Source: CAWCKS01 sp963763485 (GTDB taxonomy: Bacteria; Pseudomonadota; Alphaproteobacteria; Rhizobiales; Xanthobacteraceae). From it: a stretch of DNA of 64,000 bases. Under the pieces are notes generated by a model, which saw nothing but the letters and a program-made list of their open reading frames with translations, made no database searches and was not told where the DNA came from. The position numbers and the translations under genes are program-made. The stretch spans positions 558,001 to 622,000 of the forward strand of contig CAVXOW010000008.1 of assembly GCA_963763485.1 (NCBI GenBank), in the 5' to 3' direction. Positions 47,747 through 56,242 of the stretch are shown one piece after another (the first letter of the stretch is position 1; each line of letters starts with the position of its first letter).

Positions 47747-47780
47747 CGGGCCCGCTGCGCGTTGTGCGCAGACGGGCCCG
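47747..47780. repeat. GGGCCCGCTGCGC hairpin
   Basis: CGGGCCCGCTGCGC-GTTGT-GCGCAGACGGGCCCG, a 13-base stem with one bulged A, in the 233-bp gap between the hypothetical and MFS genes. No U-run follows, so a factor-independent terminator is not supported. The rest of the gap shows nothing. Confidence 0.6.
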
Positions 47781-47948
47781 GAAAAGATCGGACTCCGACC
47801 CGACAGCCACTTCAAGGACGAAGCCTTCGCGTTCCTTCTGGAATGCTTGTCTGACCCTCACCGATGTTGATTAAAGCTTAGTTGTCAGCCATTCCCACCT
47901 GGTTACCAGTGTTGGCGCAATTGGTATCGGATTTAGGAAGCGACCGGC

Positions 47949-49367
47949 TCACGCTGCCCGCATTCTGAGAACAAGGCAGCCGCTGCAACCGATCAGCGCC
48001 ACGGCCACCGTTGCCAGGGCTGCGAGCAGTGCGACGCGTTCCGCGCCGGCTTCATGGAGGGCAAAGAACACGGCACCGACCACGGCGATGCCGACCGCAT
48101 TGGCGATCTGGGTGACCGTGCCGTAAAGGCCCGAGCCTGAGCCGGCGCTGCTCTTCGGCACGGTCGACAACACCACGCCCGACAGCGGGCCCATGACAAA
48201 ACCCTGGCCGTGGCCGAAAACGGCGAGCGGCAGCATCAGCAAGATCAGCCCCGGTTGCGCGACGAACTCGACCGTGGCGACCACGCCGGCAAGACCGGCG
48301 AGTTGCAACGCGCAGCCCTCGATCAGGACGCGGACGCCGCCCGCCGCCACCCGCGCCGCGCTCTGCCGCGACGAGACCACGAAGCCCAGCGCCAGCGGCA
48401 TCAGGGCAAGACCGGTTCTGACAGGCGCGATGCCGAGCCCGTTCTGCATGAACAAGGTGATCACCAGGTAGAACGACAGGTTGGCGAAGAAGAACAGGAA
48501 GGTGGCGGCGAGTCCGCGTGTAAAGGCGCGGTTGGCAAGCAGCGCTAGGTCGATCAGCGGCAAGCCGCCTTTTGCGGCGATCACGCGCTCGAGCGCGACA
48601 AAGCCGACCACGATCGCAGCGCCCAGCGCCATCACTTCCCAGACCCACGGCGTCCAGTGGACATCGCGGCCGAACAACAACGGACCGATCAGGCAGGCGA
48701 GACCGACGAACAGCACGGCAGCGCCCGTGATGTCGAGGCGGACACCGTCGCGGCGCGGCACCGTTGGAATCATCAGCGCAGCGGCGATCGCAATCATGAC
48801 GCCGAACGGCACGTTGACGAAGAACACCGAGCGCCAGCCGAGGCCGAGGATATTCAGCGTCACCAGCACGCCGCCGAACAGAAAGCCGGCGGCGCCACCA
48901 AGTCCAAGCACGATGCCATAGATGGCGAACGCCTTCGGCCGCGCTTCATCGAAGAACAGGACGTGGATGGTGGCGAGCACCTGCGGCACCATGAGCGCCG
49001 CGGTCGCGCCCTGCGCCAGCCGCGAGACGATCAATTCGATGCCGCTTTGCGCGAGCCCGCACCACAGCGAGGCCAGAGTGAAGCCGGCAATGCCGAGCAC
49101 GAACATCGGCTTGGTGCCGTAGATATCGCCGAGTCGACCGCCGGTGATGATGAGTGTCGCGTAGGCGATCAAGTAGACCGCAATGACCGCCTCGATCTCG
49201 GATGCCCCGGCGTGAAGGTCGCGTGCCATGGTCGGCACGGCGACGTTGACGATGAAGGCATCCATCACGAACATGAATTGTGCTGACACAACGATGCCAA
49301 GCACCCACCAGCGACGGGATTCGGCGGCGCTCCTGGCTGGGGAGCTGAGCGAGATGACCTGCGACAT
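47949..49367 (-). CDS. DHA2-family MFS transporter
   Basis: 472 residues from ATG 49367, GGAAGG upstream. Fourteen helices; motif D1-like FVMDAFIVNVAVPTMARDLH, loop GGRLGDIYGTKPMFVLG, GLAQSGIELIVSRLAQG, motif C region GLGGAAGFLFGGVLV. Proton-driven drug or metabolite exporter. No adaptor or regulator gene is adjacent; the HpaI-type aldolase gene is divergent across 144 bp. Confidence 0.92.
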   Translation of the reverse strand: MSQVISLSSPARSAAESRRWWVLGIVVSAQFMFVMDAFIVNVAVPTMARDLHAGASEIEAVIAVYLIAYATLIITGGRLGDIYGTKPMFVLGIAGFTLASLWCGLAQSGIELIVSRLAQGATAALMVPQVLATIHVLFFDEARPKAFAIYGIVLGLGGAAGFLFGGVLVTLNILGLGWRSVFFVNVPFGVMIAIAAALMIPTVPRRDGVRLDITGAAVLFVGLACLIGPLLFGRDVHWTPWVWEVMALGAAIVVGFVALERVIAAKGGLPLIDLALLANRAFTRGLAATFLFFFANLSFYLVITLFMQNGLGIAPVRTGLALMPLALGFVVSSRQSAARVAAGGVRVLIEGCALQLAGLAGVVATVEFVAQPGLILLMLPLAVFGHGQGFVMGPLSGVVLSTVPKSSAGSGSGLYGTVTQIANAVGIAVVGAVFFALHEAGAERVALLAALATVAVALIGCSGCLVLRMRAA

Positions 49368-49511
49368 GAGGGATACCTTCCGGACTTGTATGCGGCGCAC
49401 TGTCTGCGCCCGAGGTCATCCGGTCGATTACGTCGGAGGTAACGGTCGCTGGCTTGATCGCGCCTTGTTCTGCCGTGATAAATGCTGAGGCCAATCATTT
49501 GCGGAGATGTG

Positions 49512-50285
49512 ATGTCCGAGCCGTCCAAACTCACCAACCGCGTGAAGCAGATGTGGCGCGACAAGCGCCCGACTTTTGGCGCGATCGCGACCATTCCGAG
49601 CGTGCAGACCGTCCAGATCATGGCCAACTCGCTGGACTGGATCATTGTCGATCTCGAACACGGACCGATCGATCTCACCATGGCGCACGCGATGATCGTC
49701 GCGACGTCGGGCACACCGTGCGTGCCGCTGGCGCGGATCGCCGACAACCAGCCGCATCTTGCCAAAGCGCCGATGGACATCGGCGCGCTTGGCATCAATT
49801 TTCCGATGATCTGCAGTGCAGAAGATGCCACGCGTGCGGTCCGCAGCGTGCGCTATCCACCGGCAGGCGAGCGGCTGTGGGGACCGTTCCACGCGCCGTT
49901 CCGCTGGGGCGTAACGATGAACGACTACATGGCCGCGGCCGACGACGCGATGATCTGCATGATCACCATCGAGCACGTGAAGGCAGTGGAGCGGATCGAC
50001 GAGATCATGGCGGTGCCGGGCATCGATCTTGCGGTGATCGGTCCAGGCGATCTCGCAACCTCGATCGGCAAGCACGGCAAGCCTGATGATGCCGAGGTGG
50101 TCGCGCTGATGCGGCGGGCCGAGGAAGGCATCTTGAAGAGCGGCGTGCCGGTCGGCGGCGTCGCGCGCACAGCGGAACAGGCCAACGCCATGATCGCGCG
50201 CGGCTACCTCGCGCTGGCGCTCGGTTTCGACTGGTCGCTGTTCCAGCGCGGCATCGCCGCGGCATTTGACGGGATCAAGCGGTAG
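49512..50285 (+). CDS. HpcH/HpaI-type class II aldolase
   Basis: 257 residues from ATG 49512 with GGAG upstream. Family marks: FGAIATIPSVQTVQIMANS, WIIVDLEHGPIDL (metal/substrate Glu-His), metal-binding EHVKAVERIDEIMAVPGIDL, and IGPGDLATSIG. Cleaves 2-keto-4-hydroxy acids to pyruvate plus an aldehyde (HpaI, GarL, RhmA relatives); context does not define which. The frame is intact. Confidence 0.9.
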   Translation: MSEPSKLTNRVKQMWRDKRPTFGAIATIPSVQTVQIMANSLDWIIVDLEHGPIDLTMAHAMIVATSGTPCVPLARIADNQPHLAKAPMDIGALGINFPMICSAEDATRAVRSVRYPPAGERLWGPFHAPFRWGVTMNDYMAAADDAMICMITIEHVKAVERIDEIMAVPGIDLAVIGPGDLATSIGKHGKPDDAEVVALMRRAEEGILKSGVPVGGVARTAEQANAMIARGYLALALGFDWSLFQRGIAAAFDGIKR

Positions 50286-50288
50286 CTC

Positions 50289-50957
50289 TCACCACACGCC
50301 CGGCAGCAGCCGCCAGCCCACGCGCCGGCAATAGTCGGCGTAACCGGACAGATTTTTCGCGAGGAAGCGCTCCTCGTCGAGCAGGCGCACGACGATGCCG
50401 GCGCACACCACGATGGCTGGAATCAGCGCCCACCACGAGCCGAGCATCAGCGGTGCTGCCAGCATGAAGATCATGCCGCCGGTGTACATGGGATGCCTGA
50501 CGATGGCGTAGGGTCCGGTCGAGATGACGTGCTGGCCCTCGGCGATCTCGATCACACCCGAGGTGTAGGTGTTCGCGCGAAAGACAATGAAGATCAGGAC
50601 GAACGCCAGGACGAAGGCGACATCAGCCGCGATCACGAGCGCCTGTGGCACGCCCGACCAGCGCCAACGGTGATCGAAACCCGCCACTACGGTCATCGCG
50701 CACAGCATCGCCGACGTCATCAGCTGAATGATCTTCTGCGAACGCTCCTGCTCGGCGCCCGGACCGGCCTTCAATCGCCGCTCGAGCAATTGCGGGTCAT
50801 AGACCGCGAGATAGAGCGTCACCGCCGCCGAGAGCGTACCGAGCAGGTCAATGAAGACCCAGCCCTGCACGTAAGCGAGCGACCACGCCGGCAGGAACAA
50901 CAGCAAGCCGAGCGCAATCAGGAACAGGAGCAGGTTGGCAAACGCGCGTCCAAGCAT
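50289..50957 (-). CDS. Isoprenylcysteine methyltransferase-like (PEMT/ICMT) membrane protein
   Basis: 222 residues from ATG 50957; a TTG at 50993 is possible. Five helices and the C-terminal SAM-binding signature TGPYAIVRHPMYTGGMIFML, then LLDEERFLAKNLSGYADYCRR, the ICMT/PEMT/NnrU hallmark (RHPxY...E..F...Y..Y). Methylates a lipid or small amphipathic substrate at the inner membrane; not defined further. It converges on the aldolase gene with a 3-bp gap. Confidence 0.88.
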   Translation of the reverse strand: MLGRAFANLLLFLIALGLLLFLPAWSLAYVQGWVFIDLLGTLSAAVTLYLAVYDPQLLERRLKAGPGAEQERSQKIIQLMTSAMLCAMTVVAGFDHRWRWSGVPQALVIAADVAFVLAFVLIFIVFRANTYTSGVIEIAEGQHVISTGPYAIVRHPMYTGGMIFMLAAPLMLGSWWALIPAIVVCAGIVVRLLDEERFLAKNLSGYADYCRRVGWRLLPGVW

Positions 50958-51002
50958 GGCCGTCGGTTCGTCCTCGCGAATGTCGCCGGACAAACCGGAG
51001 GG

Positions 51003-51335
51003 TTACGACTTGTTCCCGCGTTTGCGCTTGCTGCCGCGCTTTGAGCCGGAATCGTTTTGGTCGAGATACGGCGCGATGACCTCGCGCGTCTCCTTGCTCG
51101 GCACGACGGGCACGATCTCGAAGGTCGTGCCGATGCCGCGGCAATTCAAGATCCACTGCTGCAGCAGCCGCGCGTCGTCACATTCCATCAGCTGGAAACA
51201 GCGGTCGAAATTCGGCTCGATCCAGCTGCCGTGATAGACGAGGCCGTCGGGGAACTTGATGCCGCGATCGCGCACGAACTTGTAGACCGGCACGCCGTCC
51301 TGGTTCTTGAAGCGCTCGATGACCATGAAGAGCAT
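51003..51335 (-). CDS. DUF3303-family small protein
   Basis: 110 residues from ATG 51335; further upstream the frame runs through a repeat. LFMVIERFKNQDGVPVYKFV, GLVYHGSWIEPNFDRCFQLM and DDARLLQQWILNCRG match DUF3303 (ferredoxin-like, dimeric). A Lys/Arg/Ser-rich tail (NDSGSKRGSKRKRGNKS) is unusual. Function unknown. Confidence 0.8.
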   Translation of the reverse strand: MLFMVIERFKNQDGVPVYKFVRDRGIKFPDGLVYHGSWIEPNFDRCFQLMECDDARLLQQWILNCRGIGTTFEIVPVVPSKETREVIAPYLDQNDSGSKRGSKRKRGNKS

Positions 51336-51354
51336 GAATTTGGCCTTTCCCACT

Positions 51355-51441
51355 GTCATGGCCGGGCTTGACCCGGCCATCCACGTCTTGCTACGCGCCG
51401 TCTTGAAATACGTGGATGCCCGGCACAAGGCCGGGCATGAC
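51355..51441. repeat. Two-armed repeat GTCATGGCCGGG / CCGGGCATGAC
   Basis: GTCATGGCCGGG-CTTGA-CCCGGCCATCCACG and CGTGGATGCCCGG-CACAAGG-CCGGGCATGAC are inverted, with about a 25-bp spacer. Same plan as 32753-32856, with different stem sequence. Between the DUF3303 and VOC genes. Confidence 0.8.
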
Positions 51442-51452
51442 GGCGGTCAGGT

Positions 51453-52151
51453 CTAGCGAACGACCTCCAGCGAACCGGTGAGCGAGGCGCGCTGCGACAG
51501 CTCGATCCAGTTGCCGTCGGGGTCCCTGACCATCGAGATGCGCGCGGTGGTGCCGAGCGTCACCGGCGCGCGAGCTTCGCGGCCGCCATGAGCCAACACG
51601 TGCGCATGGTCGCGATCGACCGCAAACACCTGGAACGTGATGTAGCGATAGCCTTGGCCCTCCATGCCGGAATTGTCGGGGGCGTCCGGCGCCGCCTCGA
51701 TTAGCAGCACGGTGTCGCCGGCGTGGAACGTCGCCGCGTTGCCGGCAGACGGGCCTTCGGCGAGGCCGAGCGCCTCGATGTAGAACTTGCGATGCGCCGC
51801 GACGTTGCGCACGGCGAGCCGGATGCCGATCCGTGTGATGCCAAACGTGCCCGGCGGCACCAGGGTGACGCGGTTGCCTTCCGGATCGACCAGCGTCTTT
51901 GGCTGCGCGATGCCGTCGCGCGCGATCAAGAGCTCGCGGTACCCGGCCCGCGGCTTGTCCGGGATCGGCGCTTCCAGCTCGTTGACCTTGAGCACCGAGC
52001 CGAGCAGGTCATGCCGATGCTGGTTCTGGCCCTTGCGGACCGGCAGCACGCCTTCGAACGGCAAGCCGATCTCGTTCTGCCAGAACGCCAGCACTGCTTT
52101 GGCGTTGTTGGTCGGAAAGCCGATGTCGACGCGCGGCTTGGCGAGTTTCAT
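51453..52151 (-). CDS. Glyoxalase/VOC-superfamily protein (two VOC modules)
   Basis: 232 residues from ATG 52151, AAGGG nine bases upstream. Module 1: VDIGFPTNNAKAVLAFWQNE, IGLPFEG. Module 2: GIRLAVRNVAAHRKFYIEAL, DTVLLIEAAPD and closing RDPDGNWIELSQRA. Metal ligands (His/Glu) are only partly visible (HRHDLLGSVLKVNELE, WIELSQ). Members include extradiol-type dioxygenases, glyoxalase I and resistance proteins; no specific activity can be assigned. Confidence 0.87.
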   Translation of the reverse strand: MKLAKPRVDIGFPTNNAKAVLAFWQNEIGLPFEGVLPVRKGQNQHRHDLLGSVLKVNELEAPIPDKPRAGYRELLIARDGIAQPKTLVDPEGNRVTLVPPGTFGITRIGIRLAVRNVAAHRKFYIEALGLAEGPSAGNAATFHAGDTVLLIEAAPDAPDNSGMEGQGYRYITFQVFAVDRDHAHVLAHGGREARAPVTLGTTARISMVRDPDGNWIELSQRASLTGSLEVVR

Positions 52152-52218
52152 GGTGCGAACCCTTTTGCTGAGCGTTCTCCCTGTCAGCGTTATCGCAAAA
52201 CAATCGCCGGCGCACCCA

Positions 52219-53316
52219 CTACGCCCGCGCATAGCCACCAACCGCAACACGCGTCCCTTGTGACCGGCCGCGGCGCTGCCGCACTGCCTGAGCCAGCCGA
52301 TGCAGCACTTCGACCGTCGTGTCCCAGCCGATGCAGCCATCAGTGATGCTCTGGCCATAACGCAGCGGCTTGCCGGGAACGAGATCCTGGCGGCCGGCAA
52401 CGAGATGGCTCTCGATCATCACGCCCATGATGTGACCGTTGCCGTTCTCGACCTGGCGTGCCACCGCGTCGACCACCGTTGGCTGGTTGTCGGGATTGTA
52501 GCCAGAGTTGGCGTGGCTGGTGTCGATCATGACAGCGGGCACAAGACCTGCCTTCTGCAGGTCGCGGCTCGCCGCCGACACGTGAGCGGCGTCGTAATTT
52601 GGCCATTCGCCGCCGCGCAGGATGATGTGGCAATCCTCGTTGCCCGTGGTTGCCGCGATCGCCGAGCGGCCTTCCTTGGTCACAGCCAGGAAGTGATGCG
52701 GCTGTGCCGCCGCCTTCACCGCGTCGACCGCGATCCTGATCTTGCCGTCGGTGCCGTTCTTGAACCCGATCGGACAGGACAGGCCGGAGGCAAGCTCGCG
52801 ATGCACCTGACTCTCGGTGGTACGGGCGCCAATCGCGCCCCAGCTGATCAGATCGGTGACGTATTGCGGGGCGACGATATCGAGGAATTCGCAACCGACC
52901 GGCAGGGCGAGGTTGTTGATGTCGAGCAGGAGTTTTCGGGTGATGCGCAGGCCGTCGTCGATCCGGAAGCTGCCGTCGAGATCGGGATCGTTGATCAAAC
53001 CTTTCCAGCCGACAGTGGTGCGAGGCTTTGCGAAATAGACGCGCATGACGATTTCCAGCTCGCCGCCGAGCTCATGGCGCAGCTGCCTCAAGCGCAGCGC
53101 GTAGTCCATGGCGGCAGCGGGATCATGGATCGAGCACGGCCCGACCACGACGGCGAGGCGATCGTCGGCGCCGTGCAGGATGTCGTGCAAGGCGGCGCGC
53201 GCAGCGGTCACCGTCTGCGTTGCGGTTTCGGTGCGAGCGAACTCGGCGGTGACCTCGTTCGGGGTCAACAGCGCTCTTATTTCGCGGATACGGACATTGT
53301 CGGTGTCGGCAAGCAT
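52219..53316 (-). CDS. aroF: Class I DAHP synthase (3-deoxy-7-phosphoheptulonate synthase)
   Basis: 365 residues from ATG 53316, GAGGAG ribosome site. AroFGH-type enzyme of the shikimate entry step (PEP + erythrose-4-phosphate). Landmarks: VVVGPCSIHDPAAAMDYA (metal Cys), MRVYFAKPRTTVGWKGLIND, ARTTESQVHRELASGL, GFKNGTDGKIRIAVDA, CHIILRGG, MIDTSHANSGY, GVMIESHLVAGRQD. Preceded by a Tyr/Phe/Trp-rich leader peptide and terminator (53357-53495), so transcription is probably attenuated by aromatic amino acid supply. The allele (F, G or H type) cannot be told by eye. Confidence 0.95.
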   Translation of the reverse strand: MLADTDNVRIREIRALLTPNEVTAEFARTETATQTVTAARAALHDILHGADDRLAVVVGPCSIHDPAAAMDYALRLRQLRHELGGELEIVMRVYFAKPRTTVGWKGLINDPDLDGSFRIDDGLRITRKLLLDINNLALPVGCEFLDIVAPQYVTDLISWGAIGARTTESQVHRELASGLSCPIGFKNGTDGKIRIAVDAVKAAAQPHHFLAVTKEGRSAIAATTGNEDCHIILRGGEWPNYDAAHVSAASRDLQKAGLVPAVMIDTSHANSGYNPDNQPTVVDAVARQVENGNGHIMGVMIESHLVAGRQDLVPGKPLRYGQSITDGCIGWDTTVEVLHRLAQAVRQRRGRSQGTRVAVGGYARA

Positions 53317-53356
53317 GGAAGGCTCCTCGTTCGATTTGGAGTCTGCCGGCGGACAC

Positions 53357-53383
53357 AAAAAAAGCCGCCAGGAGACTGGCAGC
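53357..53383 (-). terminator. Attenuator terminator upstream of the DAHP synthase gene
   Basis: On the minus strand GCTGCCAG-TCTC-CTGGCGGC is followed by seven U. It lies 35 bases after the leader peptide stop and about 40 before the aroF start. The leader codons CGG CAG contain GGCAG (53436-53440), complementary to the CTGCC of the 5' stem (53378-53382), a possible antiterminator arm. Confidence 0.85.
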
Positions 53384-53417
53384 TTGTTCGGGATTGTTCT
53401 GGACTTAAGTCGTCAGA

Positions 53418-53495
53418 TCAAACGTATCCCTTCCTCTGCCGGGGGCTTCGGAAACCGTAAAACCAAAAGTAATAACGGCTGGACGCGTTGATCAT
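53418..53495 (-). CDS. Aromatic leader peptide of the DAHP synthase gene
   Basis: A 25-codon frame from ATG 53495: MINASSRYYFWFYGFRSPRQ then RKGYV and stop. Eight residues in a row, YYFWFYGF, include three Tyr, three Phe and one Trp. Followed at attenuator distance by an intrinsic terminator and then the DAHP synthase gene. A ribosome stalled on uncharged aromatic tRNAs would favour read-through. Too short for usual gene callers. No strong ribosome site (GGGTC precedes the ATG by a few bases). Function inferred from composition and position. Confidence 0.85.
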   Translation of the reverse strand: MINASSRYYFWFYGFRSPRQRKGYV

Positions 53496-53572
53496 GACCC
53501 GGGCTCTATAGGCCATGGCGCGCGGCTTGTCACGTCCGTTGCGGGCGACTCCCGGCCGATATGGCGTTTCAG

Positions 53573-54319
53573 TCACACCCCGACGTAAACCCCGCCATTG
53601 GCGTGGATCACCTGACCCTGGATGAATTCCGCATCATCCGTCAGCAGATACTCGACCAGCGAAGCATAATCGCTGGCGCGGCTGGCGCGGCCGGAGGGAT
53701 TTGCCGCGGCGGCCTGATCGACGCGCTTCTGCGCGAGCTCCGCGCTGCCGACCATTTTGGCGACCGAGGTGGTGTGGACCAGCCCCGGCGCGACTGTATT
53801 GATGCGGATGCCGAGCGGCGCCAGTTCCGGCACCAGGTAGCGCATGATGCTTTCCGCCAGCGCCTTGCCATTGCCGAGCGCGGCATAGCCCGGCCGCGCG
53901 GTGCGCGCGCCGGCCGAGGAGATGAATACGATGCTCGAGCCGCGGCCGATCAACGGCATCGCCTTCTGCACAAGATAGAGCAGCGACAGCCCGTTGGTCT
54001 GCATTGCGCGGGTGAATTTCTCGAGGTCGGCGTCGAGCATGCCGGTCGGATAGACCATGGCGGCGGAATGGACGATGTGCTTCAGGCCAGAGCCGAGCTT
54101 GCCGATCTCCGCCATTAGCTCGGTGCATCCGGCGATGGTGCCGACCTCGGCGCGCAGCGTATGGACCACGGCACCCTTGGCCTCGCATTTCGCCTTGGCG
54201 TCGCGGGCCGCCGCATCGTCGCTGTGATAGGCCAGAACCAGCGTCGCAGCAGGCCGCGCCAGGCGCTCGGCAATGCCAAACCCGATGCCTTTGGTGCCGC
54301 CGGTGATCAGGATGGTCAT
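53573..54319 (-). CDS. SDR-family oxidoreductase with FabL/FabI-like Y-x6-K active site
   Basis: 248 residues. Rossmann start TILITGGTKGIGFGIAERLA, HSAAMVYPTGM, SSIVFISSAGARTARPGYAALGNGKALAES. The Tyr and Lys are seven positions apart (YAALGNGK) rather than the classical YxxxK, as in enoyl-ACP reductases FabI and FabL. The ending GQVIHANGGVYVG and PGLVHTTSVAKM are SDR-like. Could be an enoyl-(ACP) reductase-like enzyme; a fatty acid role is inference. Divergent from the caspase-like gene. Confidence 0.87.
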   Translation of the reverse strand: MTILITGGTKGIGFGIAERLARPAATLVLAYHSDDAAARDAKAKCEAKGAVVHTLRAEVGTIAGCTELMAEIGKLGSGLKHIVHSAAMVYPTGMLDADLEKFTRAMQTNGLSLLYLVQKAMPLIGRGSSIVFISSAGARTARPGYAALGNGKALAESIMRYLVPELAPLGIRINTVAPGLVHTTSVAKMVGSAELAQKRVDQAAAANPSGRASRASDYASLVEYLLTDDAEFIQGQVIHANGGVYVGV

Positions 54320-54460
54320 AGTCGCTCCATGCTGGCTTGAGGTTCAAAGGATAGCTTCCAGTTCCAATAGCCGCATTGGTGATGGCTGTCACATTGCCGC
54401 GGCGCGCGAAGCGGCCTCCTTATTGTTTGCAAGGCACGGAGTGACTAATCTCCAGACCTC

Positions 54461-56090
54461 ATGCTGCGAGATATCGTCATGCGCGCGCGTTCCCTCGTTC
54501 TCTTTGCCATCGCCCTGTTGTGCGGCCTGTTCGCCGCCAATGCCGACGCGTTTGCCGCAAAGCGCGTCGCGCTGGTGATCGGCAACTCGGCCTATCAGAA
54601 CGTCGCGGCAGCTGCCGAATCCGGCCAATGACGCCGCCTCCGTCGCTGACATGTTCAAGAAGGCCGGGTTCGACGCGGTCGAGTTGCGCCGCGACGTCGG
54701 CTCGCTCGACATGCGCCGCGCGCTGCGCGATTTCTACGACAAGGCCGCCTCGGCCGATATCGCCGTCGTCTACTACGCCGGCCATGGCATCGAGGTCGAC
54801 GGCACCAACTACATGGTCCCGGTGGACGCCGTGCTGAAGCGCGACCGCGACGTCGACGACGAGGCAGTATCGCTCGATCGCATCCTGGAGTCCGTCGAAC
54901 AGGCCAAGCAGCTGCGCCTGATCATCCTCGACGCCTGCCGCGACAACCCGTTCGCCAAGGCCATGATTCGTACCAGCGCGGCGCGTGCGCTGACAACGCG
55001 CGGCCTGATCGCGGCCGAGCCGACCACGTCGAACACGCTGATTGCCTATGCAGCGAAGGGCGGCTCGACGGCGGATGATGGCAACACCGGCCACAGCCCG
55101 TTCACCAACGCGCTGCTGAGCCATCTCACGACACCGGGCCTCGATGTCCGCCAGGCTTTCGGCGAGGTGCGCGACGATGTCATGAAGGCGACCGACAACA
55201 AGCAGGAGCCGTATGTCTATGGCTCGCTCGGCGGCTCGCAGATGGCGCTGGTCAACGCGTCAACCCCGGCCGTGGCCGCTGTGGTGACGCCTGCACCCAC
55301 TCAGGCACCGGCCGCGAACGATCCGAACTCGCAGATGCGCCAGGACTACGCATTCGCCGAGCGCGTCGGCACCAAGCAGGCATGGGCCTATTTCCTGCAG
55401 CACTATCCTGACGGATTCTACGCCAACCTCGCCAAGGCGCAGCTCGACAAGCTGTCGGCCGCAGGCGCCACTCCGGCGGCTCCTGCGACACCGGCAGCGC
55501 CTGCCACACCGGCGCAGCCGCAGCCAAGTACGCAGGTCGCGGCATTGCCGACCGATACTTCGCGCACGACGATCAACCCCGCCGACCTCGCGCGCTCGGT
55601 GCAGGGCGAGTTGAAGCGGGTCGGCTGCTATTCCGGCGCCGTTGATGGTGACTGGAGCACGAGTTCGCGCCGCGCGCTCGACCAGTTCAACAAATATGCG
55701 CCAGCCAAGGTCGATACCAAGCTCGCAAGCAGCGACGCGCTCGACGCGCTGCACGCCAAGACCGCGCGGGTCTGCCCGCTGGTATGCGACCACGGCTTCC
55801 GTGCCGACGGCGACACCTGCACCAGGATCGCCTGCAAGGACGGCTACCAGGTCGGCGACGACAACACCTGCGAGAAGATTCCCGCCAAGCGCAACTCGCA
55901 GCCGACCGCGAGCCGGCAGCAGCAACAGCAGCAGTCGCAATCGCGGCAATCCGCGCCGGCGCCGACGCGGCAATCATCAGGCGGTGGCGGCGGTGGTGCC
56001 CAAATCATCTGCGACGACCATGGCTGCATCCCCAAACCAAAAGGCTGCATCGTGGTTTCAGTTCCGACCGGCCAGGGCTGTCAGTACTAA
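54461..56090 (+). CDS. Caspase-like (metacaspase, peptidase C14) secreted protein (one frameshift)
   Basis: About 543 residues; ATG 54461, or 54479 at the signal peptide proper (MRARSLVLFAIALLCGLFA). p20-type caspase domain: KRVALVIGNSAYQNVA, VVYYAGHGIEVDG (His), LIILDACRDNPF (Cys), SNTLIAYAAKGGSTADDG. One inserted base near 54607 sits between NVA and QLPNPANDAASVAD; the length is 1 modulo 3. After an Ala/Pro linker comes a peptidoglycan-binding-like domain (SVQGELKRVGCYSGAVDGDW), two Cys repeats (CDHGFRADGDTCTRIAC, CKDGYQVGDDNTCEKI), a Gln/Ser-rich linker and a final Cys-rich knot. Probably periplasmic. Confidence 0.88.
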
Positions 56091-56242
56091 GCCGGCCGAA
56101 TCCGGCGACCACCGGTGACGCGCAAACCGCAGACAACGCTCAAGATTTCAGCGGATTTGAGCGAGTCTGCAATTTACTTTTTCACTGCGCATGATCTGCT
56201 GCGCACAAGCGGCTTCGCCAACAGATTCGGATACCGCTTGAC

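Noticed and set aside
47747..47780. Intrinsic terminator
   Set aside because: The hairpin is strong, but no U-rich run follows on either strand.
51336..51428. Longer N-terminus for the DUF3303 protein
   Set aside because: The extra codons are translated from a two-armed palindromic repeat; ATG 51335 begins the conserved domain.
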